This document shows positions 13,768 through 23,174 of a stretch of 48,328 bases of DNA, one piece after another. The stretch covers positions 1 to 48,328 of IMG/VR virus record IMGVR_UViG_3300012205_000005. One strand, given 5' to 3'. The notes beneath the pieces were generated by a model. The model saw only the letters and a list, made by a program, of their open reading frames with translations, was not told where the DNA came from and did no database searches. The stretch comes from a virus. A program made the translations under genes and the position numbers. How positions within the stretch are numbered: the stretch's first letter is position 1; each line of letters starts with the position of its first letter.

Positions 13768-16700
13768 CGATTTCTCCTGGTTCTCTCATAACCCAATTGC
13801 GTTTTCACGAAGTCACCCCAATCTTGGTCGCTCATAGCTTGGTTGATCGGTTTGAATCCGAGGGCGCGTAATAAGTTCTCCTGACTAGGAGGCCATTCAT
13901 TGATACCACCGTCTTCAATTGCACGAGCAACGGATTTCATTTCACTCAAAGCGGGGACGAAGTTTAACGGATACTCCAACACTGTCTTCCTAGCTGCCCG
14001 TCCCTCCTCTGTATTCTCAGGAGCTAACATTAACGAGTGGACGAAATCCCAATGTGGGCTTCCTGCAAACCCGGCGGGACTCTGCCAAAACCATTTAGAT
14101 GTATCCGCCCCCATAGCTTCCATCGCATGGGTGGCAGCGTAGTTAACCGCTACCCAGGTTGCACTGGTTCTCGCAGCTAAGTCCGGACGTTCTGACCATT
14201 TACGCCCAATCCGGTATAGGAAATCCGCGTAGTTAGCCGGCCATACCCCGTATTGACCGAATATGCGCCCAGCCCCGTAACGCAATAAGGTTGGTTGGGT
14301 CCCCCGGCGATACGGCCATTGGGTTAAATCTACCGCTTCAAGAGCGACCTTTGTTGCTGCATCCTCAGCTGGTACATGGACGTCTGAAATGTATCGTAAA
14401 AGGTTAGATTGAGCTGGCCGATCCATAAACCACAAGGTTGTAGATTCAGTGAGTTGATCAATGCTTTTACGACCCGCTCGGTACGCTTTAATACCTTCCA
14501 ACGCGTCGGCGTACTCACCGGTGAACATAATTGCACGGCCAAAGTTATGTCCCCATCTAGACGGCGCCAGTAACGTGTTCGACCATCGAGTGAGGCGGTC
14601 CATCCATCCGGGACCGGACGTCGGGACTTCCTGCATAATGTCGCCATAGAGTTCACCAATGTTATTCTTGCGAAGGAGGGCACCGGCGGATTCAGCAAAC
14701 CGGAAGGTTTGGGAGGGGGATAACATTGCTTGGGTAAAGGCTTTAGTAAACCGGGTGGGACCCATAACGGTTAACCCACCAGTGAATGCTTGGAACATAT
14801 CACGGGCGGCAACGGCGGGGCGGACGCCAAGACCCATCGCGTAGGACATGAGCATGAAACGTTGGAGGACTTGCCGGGGAGGGGAAGTCATTTCAGGGAT
14901 TTGGGCACCGGAAGGTAACTTGGCATTCAAAAGTTTAATCTTGTCATTCATCCTGGAGAAGAACTCACCCATGGTTTTGTTAATGACTTGTTGACTAGTA
15001 TCTGGTATCCCCCTCATATACTTCGCGTAGTTTGTTAACGGCCACCTAACTGCGTTGGGGATGACGTAAGTGCCCTCTTGAGTTTTACGTTCGATCATTT
15101 TCTCAAACGAATCAAGAGCTTTCCCTGTGAACTTTTTCTCCATCCCCTCTCTCATCGTAACGTGGAGGAACCTGCCCAAGTGAGCATCTTGCGGATCCCA
15201 CTTCCCTTCATGCCGGATCATTCTATCCCAAAATGAGGCAGTTTGGGGGGTGGTCATCTGACCAAATACCCGTTCAGGTGCCCAGCTAAATGAGCGGAGT
15301 TTAGGGTGGAACTCGAGCATATATTGCGGCATGTTGATTTGGGTCTGATCCCTAAACTCCTTCATGAACTCCCAAACCTTATGCGCTTGTTGGGCTTCGC
15401 CTTGGGTGAGACCGTATTTGTCCATCAATTTAGTCGTGCGCTCAACCTCAGGGTAGGTCAGGTAATCAAACACTGACTGCATCTTTTTACCCTTAAACGG
15501 TCTAAGAAGATCAGCGGTATTCTCATACGTGTTCTGCAACCAGGTATCGCCTAAACGGAACTGGTCATCAATAGCTTTGGCGCCTTCGTATAAAGGTAAG
15601 TACTTTCCTTGTTTCCTGAATAAGTTATTCATTGACTCGTGTAAGGTGGAAACCCAAGGGAAGAACGGCCTCCATAACGCACTCACTGCAGACATCCCTA
15701 CAAACCTGCCCTCAGGAGGGAGTTCGGGGACCGGGAGGGATGATCCATCAGGTTCCTTACCCAACGGAGTTATCGGTCCCCGAACTCCACCAAGTTCAGC
15801 CCGGAGGGAAGCGGATGCAGCCATGAAATTCTTATCGTTGCCTAGGAGATGATCCCAGAGATCGTTAATGTCCTTAAAGTGCACCTCACTATTCATCGCG
15901 TCTTTGAGAACCCAAGAATCCTTTGCTACATCGTACCACCCTGCAATCCCACTTCCTGTCGCTCGTGAACCTTGTCTAAGAGATTCGCTAATCTCCGGGC
16001 TCGATCTCCGCATGAGATCCCACAAGGTCCGCTGAAAAATTCGTATAGGTATGTTGTCCGCCCGTCTGAAGGTTCTCTCGAGTAGGTTACTAGACGTATC
16101 GAACACGAAGTCGATGACGTGATTAACGTCTCGATCATATCTAGCAAGGTGTTCGAGGTAAGGTTTGTTCCCGAATCTAACTGCTTCCGCGGCGTGGGTG
16201 AATGCCTCCTCGATATTGGCACGAACACCTCGTTTGGCATAACCGGGGAATGCTCCCATGATACCGCGGGCGAGTTCTAGAGCGGTTTGTTTATGTTCTG
16301 AACTAATCAGTTCAGGAAACTCATCATACGTCCCTGCATGCATTCCGTTGACGTGGAGGCGTTCATGCCATACGGTGTTCTTGGATACCTCAGGGGTTAA
16401 CATCACCATGGGTTCACCTCCTTTTAATGAGGGAGGTAAATCCACCCCGATTTCCTTGGCGAATTGGTCGAAACTAGGGACCGCGATACCTTCAGCTCCT
16501 TCATACAACCTAGCCATGTCTTCTTGTTGAAGGATGAGACGGTTGCCGGAAGGACGACGAGCAATTTCAGGGGCGGGTCGAACGCCTCCAATTCGACCTT
16601 CCTGGAAAGCTTCAATATCTTTGTCAGCAATACCGAACGCCCTCCCGAGACGTGCGTGGGAAGCTGACCCTACATCCCGGGTGGGCTTACCATCACTGTT

Positions 16701-18932
16701 AAAGATCCTACCCGCTTGACGACTGATGAAATTGTCAAAGTCTTGGATTAAGGGAGCTACCCGTGCTATATCCTGCTCACGGAAATACACAAATTCGAAC
16801 TTCCCCTGTTCGTATCCCCGGATGGGAAGAACCTTCCACCCCTTAGATGAAAGTGCAGCACCTACTTGTAATACGTTATCAGCTGGAACATCTTCGATGG
16901 AGCCCATTAAGCGTCCGGTTAGAGAAGCTTCCTTAACCTGTTCGGTGATAGCTTTCCTACCTGCTGGAGATCCCAAGAACCTCTGTTGTCCAGATGAATC
17001 TATTGCATCTTGTAAGAGGCTATGAGTTTCACCTCCGGCTTTAATTCCAGCTTTCACTGAACTATATTCTCTCTGTTCGCTTGAAGGTATATGATCGATT
17101 ATTGATGGAGCAGCGTCACGAGGAATACCCGTTCTCTTCCCGTAAAGTTCAGGCCGCTTGACTTCCAATTGACGGACAAGTTCAGCTTCCCCACCTTCCC
17201 GAACAGCTTCGAAAGCAACATCTTCAACCTTAACGTTGTGGAAGTCAAGGATGGATTTAACCTCTTCATCCGTACGTAACCTAGCCCGTTCAGCACGGTT
17301 ACGGATTTGTTTGGGGACGTAAACTTCATACTCACGACCGAGAGCGTTCTCCCACTGGTGGACTTCCTGGTCGGTCAATTTCGTGGTAACTGACAAGACA
17401 ACCTGCCCACGTGAACCTTTGCCAATGTGGTCAATGTTGGGACGATAACCTAACGCACTATCCGCCGCAGCGTTAGCTCGTGCTTCAGCAACGTCGTGGA
17501 TTAGATTACCCTGAGGATCCAACGGAGGCATTTTGGCACGGTAGGTCTCGGGTAATAGTTCGGGAGCGTGACGGCCAAGGATAGCCGCGGATGAACGTTT
17601 ATCTTCATACTCCAAGTTCTCATCCCACATCTTGTCGAAGTGGTAACGGATGAACTCTTTGTTCTTACTAGAGAGATCCCTCCTCTTCTCCAATGCTTGA
17701 GCAACTTCCACATCACTAGGTTTCCTCTCCGGCATCTTTGGAATATTAGACGTTTCCGGTTTATTCAATATTGGGTGTTCAATTGGAACGGTTGCAACCT
17801 CGACCGTATTCGAACTCATCACCTGGGTCGGTAACCCCTCGCCCTTCGCAGCCTCAGCGACTTTTTCCGCCTGACCGTTTGGAGTGCGGATAACGGTACC
17901 CCGGTATTTAGATTCCTCTGCAGCGGTTTGGATTCTAACAAACTCGTTGAGAGTTCGGGAATCCTCAGGGTGGACTTCATAATGACTGACGGATCCTCCT
18001 TGCTCAACGAGGGATCGGGCTTGTCGGTAAACATCGTGCTCTCGTCCGGGTTTAATATCAAGTGGGACAACCTGTCCACTAATATCTTTGACATAGACAC
18101 GAGCACCTCGTTGACCAAGGGTGTATTGCCAATGGGTACGTTCAGGTCTGAGTTCAAGCCGGGAGATCTCAGCATCATGTTTTGCCTTATCAGCAAGGGA
18201 TTGATCTACCACCCCTGACTTCGGCCTCCCTGCGTTGGCGTCGGCAATCACCCTCTCGGCTTCCTCAACTCCTTCCACCACGCCACGAGACTTAAGATAG
18301 CCAGGGGCACCAAGAGCAAGATCGAAGGTGGCACCGATCCCAAAACCCTTAAGACCAGACATGAGACGGTTACCCTGATCAGCGGATAGAGCGTCGTAGG
18401 TTCCAAATGCGAGACCTCCTCGTAGGACTCTAGTTGCAAGTTGAGCGGCTTTGGCGGAAGTCATCATTTCGGTTGCAATACCTGCAGCGGCGGGTCCGAG
18501 GACTTCGGCGAGAATACCGAAGTCCACCGCTTGACCGGCGAATGAACCGAGAACTTGAGCGGGTTTGGTATTGATGCCTTCACGACCTGCCATTCTAACT
18601 AGGTCAAGTTCTTTGGCCTGGACAGCGTCGTGAGCTTTGCGGAAGTCAGGGTGCAGGTCTTTCAAAGGTGCCAACAACGCATCTGCAGCTGCTGCAGCAC
18701 CGACCTGAGCGTGGAGACCGATTTTACCTCCAGGGGATAACAACGATGGACGCTCGGTCAACTTCTTAAACTCCGCATAGGTTGCCTCAACGTTTTTACC
18801 TTTAGGGACACGGGGGGCGACGAAATCGGTGAAGTACTTCAACCTAAGCCCGTCGTATAAATCCGCAGGCATCATTGGGTCGAAGTCTTTGGAGATCTCA
18901 TTCCATGGTTTTACGCTAGTCCCGTTAGGCAT
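13764..18932 (-). CDS. Giant internal virion / polyvalent protein with HExxH motif
   Basis: 1722 aa. Placed after the smaller core proteins, it corresponds by size and order to the largest ejected internal protein of podoviruses. The N-terminal region (about 120-210) is Ala-rich and partly hydrophobic. Around residue 850 is WHERLHVNGMH, an HExxH zinc-protease signature, followed about 50 residues later by NIEEAFTHAAEA, which could give the third ligand. The C-terminal half is helical and aromatic-rich. It may process cell wall or virion proteins, or protect DNA at entry as large polyvalent phage proteins do. No lysozyme or RNA polymerase motif was recognised. Confidence 0.75.
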   Translation of the reverse strand: MPNGTSVKPWNEISKDFDPMMPADLYDGLRLKYFTDFVAPRVPKGKNVEATYAEFKKLTERPSLLSPGGKIGLHAQVGAAAAADALLAPLKDLHPDFRKAHDAVQAKELDLVRMAGREGINTKPAQVLGSFAGQAVDFGILAEVLGPAAAGIATEMMTSAKAAQLATRVLRGGLAFGTYDALSADQGNRLMSGLKGFGIGATFDLALGAPGYLKSRGVVEGVEEAERVIADANAGRPKSGVVDQSLADKAKHDAEISRLELRPERTHWQYTLGQRGARVYVKDISGQVVPLDIKPGREHDVYRQARSLVEQGGSVSHYEVHPEDSRTLNEFVRIQTAAEESKYRGTVIRTPNGQAEKVAEAAKGEGLPTQVMSSNTVEVATVPIEHPILNKPETSNIPKMPERKPSDVEVAQALEKRRDLSSKNKEFIRYHFDKMWDENLEYEDKRSSAAILGRHAPELLPETYRAKMPPLDPQGNLIHDVAEARANAAADSALGYRPNIDHIGKGSRGQVVLSVTTKLTDQEVHQWENALGREYEVYVPKQIRNRAERARLRTDEEVKSILDFHNVKVEDVAFEAVREGGEAELVRQLEVKRPELYGKRTGIPRDAAPSIIDHIPSSEQREYSSVKAGIKAGGETHSLLQDAIDSSGQQRFLGSPAGRKAITEQVKEASLTGRLMGSIEDVPADNVLQVGAALSSKGWKVLPIRGYEQGKFEFVYFREQDIARVAPLIQDFDNFISRQAGRIFNSDGKPTRDVGSASHARLGRAFGIADKDIEAFQEGRIGGVRPAPEIARRPSGNRLILQQEDMARLYEGAEGIAVPSFDQFAKEIGVDLPPSLKGGEPMVMLTPEVSKNTVWHERLHVNGMHAGTYDEFPELISSEHKQTALELARGIMGAFPGYAKRGVRANIEEAFTHAAEAVRFGNKPYLEHLARYDRDVNHVIDFVFDTSSNLLERTFRRADNIPIRIFQRTLWDLMRRSSPEISESLRQGSRATGSGIAGWYDVAKDSWVLKDAMNSEVHFKDINDLWDHLLGNDKNFMAASASLRAELGGVRGPITPLGKEPDGSSLPVPELPPEGRFVGMSAVSALWRPFFPWVSTLHESMNNLFRKQGKYLPLYEGAKAIDDQFRLGDTWLQNTYENTADLLRPFKGKKMQSVFDYLTYPEVERTTKLMDKYGLTQGEAQQAHKVWEFMKEFRDQTQINMPQYMLEFHPKLRSFSWAPERVFGQMTTPQTASFWDRMIRHEGKWDPQDAHLGRFLHVTMREGMEKKFTGKALDSFEKMIERKTQEGTYVIPNAVRWPLTNYAKYMRGIPDTSQQVINKTMGEFFSRMNDKIKLLNAKLPSGAQIPEMTSPPRQVLQRFMLMSYAMGLGVRPAVAARDMFQAFTGGLTVMGPTRFTKAFTQAMLSPSQTFRFAESAGALLRKNNIGELYGDIMQEVPTSGPGWMDRLTRWSNTLLAPSRWGHNFGRAIMFTGEYADALEGIKAYRAGRKSIDQLTESTTLWFMDRPAQSNLLRYISDVHVPAEDAATKVALEAVDLTQWPYRRGTQPTLLRYGAGRIFGQYGVWPANYADFLYRIGRKWSERPDLAARTSATWVAVNYAATHAMEAMGADTSKWFWQSPAGFAGSPHWDFVHSLMLAPENTEEGRAARKTVLEYPLNFVPALSEMKSVARAIEDGGINEWPPSQENLLRALGFKPINQAMSDQDWGDFVKTQLGYERTRRNR

Positions 18933-20572
18933 TACTTGGGTTTCTCCTCGGTACCAAGCATGATGTCTTTCATGTACTGGAGGGTTCTCTCACGTCCAGC
19001 TGTTAGTAATTGACGCTCCAATTCAAACGGGTTCAGGATGGGATTACCCTGAGCGTCCTTGGGTAAGGTCCTTCGGACAGCTCCAGCGACGCCACCCTTT
19101 TCAGCGAAGGTCTTATCCCTCTTGACGGGTTTAGGAACACCAGGTTGCCGACCAGCTGCGGTTTCAGCTAGATCACTCGCGGGAATCTTTTTGTATTCAG
19201 TTGTCATACCGAACTTGTACCAATGGCTGACTTCCTCAGGCATTAACCCTGTTGCACGGGCGAGTTGGTTGAGGTAACCTTGTTTAATGTCATCCGGCCA
19301 GGGTTTCTTCGCCTTGTCAGCCTCGATCATTAACTTAATTCGATCGTTAAGAGCGTCGTACTCTTTTTGTGCAAGGGTAACAGCAATTTTCGAATGCTCA
19401 GTGTTGGCTTTCACCATCTCAGCTTCAGCAGATAAAGCAGCTGCGCTAGCTTGTTTCTCTTGTGCGCCTACCTTCCGAGTTGCCAAGCTTGTAGTGTTCA
19501 GAGGGTTATCAGGGTTTAATAACCCCTGCATTCCAGGGGGTAACAACAACGAGGGTGAAACCTTCATTTGTTGCCCTCTAGCAACAAGGTGAGCGAACTC
19601 ATATGGAAGACCTTGATCTTGCATTAACATCTTCTCGTAATCGGCTTCCTGCTTAAGCTCTTCCAGCGTGAAGGGTTTCATCGATACCCCTTCAGGGAGC
19701 GATCCACCGAAAACGATTGAATTGGTGATTTTATACACATCAAGAGGGTTATCCAACCTCTCCATGATTTGGGGGTTACCTAACATATCCTTTGACATAG
19801 CCTGGAACCTGGAAGCTTTGGAATCCCCGGTTTCGTTATGGAGGGCGACATCGAGAGCTTGTTGGACGGCTTTGTCACTGGCACCTGCAGCAACAACCAT
19901 GTTACGCATATCACTATCGGTCACCTGGTGACCAGCCAACGATGACAACCGTGCCATTGCTCGAATGTCACCTCCAATCGCAGCTCGCTTTAACGTGTCG
20001 ATTTCCATTTGCAATTGAGCTTGATGTTGGGATGACTCAACCTGAGAACGAGCACCTTGGTAAATCGGAGCGAGGGCTCCGTAATTTTCCTGCAACCTCT
20101 GGTTGGCTTTAGCCCCCATTTGTTCCACAAGTTGAGGGGACATAATCCCACCAGTTTCACCCCCACCAGGAGCTTTGTTAGCAGCACCAGGGCTTGCTGG
20201 GCTGGCGGATTGAGCGCCGGATTTATTCCCTTGAGTTACACTTGCCAAGGTAGCCATTTGGTTGGGGTCGACCTTAGCAGTACCCTCAGCGGTAGGAGCA
20301 GTCTTAGCGGCATCTTGAGGGTTGGTAGGCTGTTGATCGGTGACCTTAATCCCAAGTTCCTTGAGATCCTTTTCCATTTCCTTGGGATCTTGCATCAACA
20401 AGAGTTGAGGGTTTTTCATCAACATATCAACCCGACTTGCAGCCTCAGCTTTCTTTTGTTGCTTCTCCTGCATTTTGAACGACTTCACCGCCATTGCGAG
20501 TTGGACAAGGTTCTGGTTGTTACCTCCACCCTGCCCAAATTGTGGTGCGCCTGGTAATAGTGTTACGCCCAT
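18932..20572 (-). CDS. Internal virion protein
   Basis: 546 aa, mostly helical, rich in Q, A, K and E (MKSFKMQEKQQKKAEAASR-like stretches near the N-terminus), with a P/A/G-rich linker at about 90-150. Between a 189-aa and a 1722-aa protein, it matches the middle member of the three-protein internal core set of T7-like and P22-like particles. Start ATG 20572 follows GGGAGG. The stop overlaps the giant gene start by one base. Confidence 0.65.
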   Translation of the reverse strand: MGVTLLPGAPQFGQGGGNNQNLVQLAMAVKSFKMQEKQQKKAEAASRVDMLMKNPQLLLMQDPKEMEKDLKELGIKVTDQQPTNPQDAAKTAPTAEGTAKVDPNQMATLASVTQGNKSGAQSASPASPGAANKAPGGGETGGIMSPQLVEQMGAKANQRLQENYGALAPIYQGARSQVESSQHQAQLQMEIDTLKRAAIGGDIRAMARLSSLAGHQVTDSDMRNMVVAAGASDKAVQQALDVALHNETGDSKASRFQAMSKDMLGNPQIMERLDNPLDVYKITNSIVFGGSLPEGVSMKPFTLEELKQEADYEKMLMQDQGLPYEFAHLVARGQQMKVSPSLLLPPGMQGLLNPDNPLNTTSLATRKVGAQEKQASAAALSAEAEMVKANTEHSKIAVTLAQKEYDALNDRIKLMIEADKAKKPWPDDIKQGYLNQLARATGLMPEEVSHWYKFGMTTEYKKIPASDLAETAAGRQPGVPKPVKRDKTFAEKGGVAGAVRRTLPKDAQGNPILNPFELERQLLTAGRERTLQYMKDIMLGTEEKPK

Positions 20573-20581
20573 AATACCTCC

Positions 20582-21151
20582 CTAAGCGTGAAGGAACCCG
20601 AGAGCTTTGAGAAGCCCGAGTTGACTGAGACCTTCACCAGCAGACCCAAGTACCGCCCCCGTAACCGAACCTTTAGGTCCAACATCGGTAAACGCGGGAC
20701 CTAGAAATGCGTTCAGTCCAAATTCAGTGGCTGCGAGTTCTCGGTTAGCAGCATCGGTGGCGGATTGGTACCTCAACTGCGCGATGGTGTTTAAGAAATC
20801 CGCGTTAGATTCAGCGAGGAAGTTGGACTCGCCAACAGCGGCGGGGCTACTGGATGACAAACCGCTGACACCGAATCTCTCTCGAATTTGTGCAGTACCT
20901 TGTTTCTGCCTTAAAGCTTGAGTTGCTGATAGCCCCTGTTCCATCTCCTGTGTAGCAACAGGGTTACCGGTTTTCATCAAACTCAAAAGTTGACTAAACC
21001 CAGGACCTGCAACTCCAGAGAGACCACTAACACCTTGCCCTTGTAATCCAGGGAAGAGGGGACGAGGGCCTTTATTCGCAGCGGATTGGCTAAATCCCGA
21101 GCCAATCGCTCCCGCAGCAAGTCCACCGATAAGTAACGCAGCTGGAGGCAT
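20582..21151 (-). CDS. Small internal virion protein
   Basis: 189 aa. It starts MPPAALLIGGLAAGAIGSGF, a glycine-zipper-like hydrophobic N-terminus. A G/S/Q-rich middle and a helical second half (FLNTIAQLRYQSATDAANREL) follow. Such proteins form or cross the ejection channel in podoviruses. Directly followed by the 546-aa core protein gene. Confidence 0.6.
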   Translation of the reverse strand: MPPAALLIGGLAAGAIGSGFSQSAANKGPRPLFPGLQGQGVSGLSGVAGPGFSQLLSLMKTGNPVATQEMEQGLSATQALRQKQGTAQIRERFGVSGLSSSSPAAVGESNFLAESNADFLNTIAQLRYQSATDAANRELAATEFGLNAFLGPAFTDVGPKGSVTGAVLGSAGEGLSQLGLLKALGFLHA

Positions 21152-21709
21152 TTAGTTCCTCACTTCTCCCCTTTTACAAAACTCACTTTGTAAGAGGCCG
21201 TAAAGTTGTAGGTTGTGGTATTTCCCGTGACTTAGGAACGCTCTCCTGAGTTCACCTTCGAAACGAAACCCGATGATGGTCGCCATTCTGATAGCTTGTT
21301 TGTTGAACGCTGGGATGTAAGCAGTGAGACGGTTGAGCTCGTAACGGGTGAATAGATCGTTGAATAGCAAATGTTGTAACGGGAATAACTCCCTTGGTTC
21401 AACATCCCCCCAAACGACAAAGTGAACTACCGCGTTGCATTTAGGGATAATACCGTTTACCCCAGCGAGGCCATCATCACCAATTTCATACCATTCAGAC
21501 CCGGCAGCGAATAACTGGGTAAGGAATGCTGCGTGGCCAACTTCCCGGGCAGGATCATCGAATGCGTAATCCTGAGTTTTGAGTTGGTTCCAGAGGTATA
21601 ACAATCTTTCCTCAGACCACTTGTGAGGGTTGATCCTTGTTAATGCACGAACAGGACTAGATGCACCGTTGCCTGGTCCGCTTTGAGAAACATTACCTTC
21701 GTTGTCCAT
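21152..21709 (-). CDS. GNAT-family acetyltransferase
   Basis: 185 aa. The GNAT fold is suggested by the C-terminal half: NRLTAYIPAFNKQAIRMATIIGFRFEGELRRAF, with the usual asparagine-to-glycine stretch, and a final LQLYGLL strand. The acetyl-CoA loop is poorly conserved. Podoviruses often carry such a gene among tail and internal core genes; its substrate is not known. It overlaps the upstream gene by 70 nt and abuts the next. Confidence 0.7.
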   Translation of the reverse strand: MDNEGNVSQSGPGNGASSPVRALTRINPHKWSEERLLYLWNQLKTQDYAFDDPAREVGHAAFLTQLFAAGSEWYEIGDDGLAGVNGIIPKCNAVVHFVVWGDVEPRELFPLQHLLFNDLFTRYELNRLTAYIPAFNKQAIRMATIIGFRFEGELRRAFLSHGKYHNLQLYGLLQSEFCKRGEVRN

Positions 21710-22032
21710 AGTGATTTCCTCGAATCATAAATATGAGCTGCTGCGTCAATGCTACGGATATCGTAACCGATCGGGATCCGCCCCAAATTATGTGTTACTG
21801 TAAACTCAGTATTGGCAACTCCAGGGGTTGTGATCGTATAACTATTAGCTAACGTCCCCGGCCACACTCCGTCAATGTTGCCTGTAAACTTTTTGGACTG
21901 CCCTTGTGGACTACCAAAATCTAACCTACCATTAATCGCTCTGATATAATGCGAGTGCATAGAGATTAGAGCAGCCCGAACTTTGGGATCCTCAATCTGG
22001 TTCAAATCGTCGAAATTGATAGGAATGTCCAT
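21640..22032 (-). CDS. Virion-associated hypothetical protein
   Basis: 130 aa from ATG 22032, which shares one base with the TGA of the upstream gene. A helical N-terminus (DLNQIEDPKVRAALISMHSHYIRAI) is followed by a beta region with EFTVTHNLGRIPIGYDI, a motif common in small phage tail or baseplate-adjacent proteins. It is probably a structural component of the tail. Confidence 0.6.
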   Translation of the reverse strand: MDIPINFDDLNQIEDPKVRAALISMHSHYIRAINGRLDFGSPQGQSKKFTGNIDGVWPGTLANSYTITTPGVANTEFTVTHNLGRIPIGYDIRSIDAAAHIYDSRKSLWTTKVMFLKADQATVHLVLFVH

Positions 22033-23174
22033 CAAGCGTTACCTGTGCCTCCAATTACTGGACCTTTAGGTTCGAACTCCGGCATATAATCCAAGATTGA
22101 TACAGGTCCTCTAGCTGCCGCGCGACTAACTGTGATTTCTATTAGTTCACCAGTGACTTCAATCGGTTCACTGATGAACTCCCGGATCCAACTATCTGCG
22201 GTAACAGTACCTATCGAAACGTTAACGGAACCGGTCTCGTCAGCCTGTCCTAACCTACGGGCCCTGACCTTAAACGTAACCGTGGCTGCCCCAAGATCCT
22301 CGTAATGCCCTCTAATCCTCATCAACTGTTTTTCCTGGTTGGGGATTAGAAAGTCGTGCAACTTGACAAACTGCCCAGGTTCCTCGGTGTTCAAATTGGT
22401 AGGGTCGGCTACCAGTACAAGCGGAACTCCAAGTCCCGAGAACGCGAATAGGGTACCCTGTACTCCACCGGTCAAGTTAAACGCAGACTGTAACGTTGTA
22501 CCCAACCCGTTGACAGGAACGTTAATTATAACCGAACCCGCACCAGGGTTAGCGTCATCAACGGTGGTGATTTGAAGATTATCATTCCGAGAACCTACCA
22601 CTGTAGGGGTGAACTGTAAAGTGAACAACGCTGACTGATTGCCTGTTGGTATCGTAAAAGGTAATACAGGAGCTCCGGTGATGAAGAAATCGGTACCGGT
22701 TTGCATGGCGATACCGGTTACTCTTACGGTTCCGGTAAATGAACTAACAATCCGTTCCTGGGTGAAGTTGGTTGTTAACGCTACCTTGGTGGGAGGGAAG
22801 ATCACCGATGAAGGGAACGTTTGACCAGGAGGTACCCCTGTACCTGTAAAAGCTTCCGTTAACGCTACAGTTGGAGAGAACGCAACGTTACTTGTGGTAA
22901 CTGTTAAGGTAACATTCCCACCGAGTCCGGTACCGTCGTCAGATACCTGGATTAGTGCTGTCTGTCCAGGGTTAACTGTGACAGGAAACTGTGCGCCTAT
23001 AATTGTGTAATGAGCACTACCTGCACCAGACAACGCTGCGCTGTTGTACGTGACAGTACCGTTCGTCGTGTTAGGAACCAAACAGACCCCAGTCGACGCC
23101 GTATTATTCGCGGCAGGGGTGTACCACTTCATACTAACGCCGGAAAATATCCCGTTAATGACAGTCGCGGGCAT
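22032..23174 (-). CDS. Virion protein with choice-of-anchor-D / Ig-like domain
   Basis: 380 aa from ATG 23174, which overlaps the upstream stop (TAATG); longer starts lie inside the neighbour. Beta-rich, T/V/G/N-rich. Residues about 170-260 have the SPD-2/Hydin-like pattern (SALFTLQFTPTVVGSRNDNLQITT and VNVPVNGLG-like endings). The C-terminus (about 290-370) looks like a receptor- or fibre-attachment beta domain. It is probably displayed on the tail. This Ig type is abundant in Acidobacteriota secreted proteins. Confidence 0.65.
   Translation of the reverse strand: MPATVINGIFSGVSMKWYTPAANNTASTGVCLVPNTTNGTVTYNSAALSGAGSAHYTIIGAQFPVTVNPGQTALIQVSDDGTGLGGNVTLTVTTSNVAFSPTVALTEAFTGTGVPPGQTFPSSVIFPPTKVALTTNFTQERIVSSFTGTVRVTGIAMQTGTDFFITGAPVLPFTIPTGNQSALFTLQFTPTVVGSRNDNLQITTVDDANPGAGSVIINVPVNGLGTTLQSAFNLTGGVQGTLFAFSGLGVPLVLVADPTNLNTEEPGQFVKLHDFLIPNQEKQLMRIRGHYEDLGAATVTFKVRARRLGQADETGSVNVSIGTVTADSWIREFISEPIEVTGELIEITVSRAAARGPVSILDYMPEFEPKGPVIGGTGNA

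Noticed and set aside
22500-22580. Minus-strand TATAAT words at about 22527 and 27046 as late internal promoters
   Set aside because: Neither has a -35 at proper spacing nor the CMACTGG box; both lie inside structural genes.
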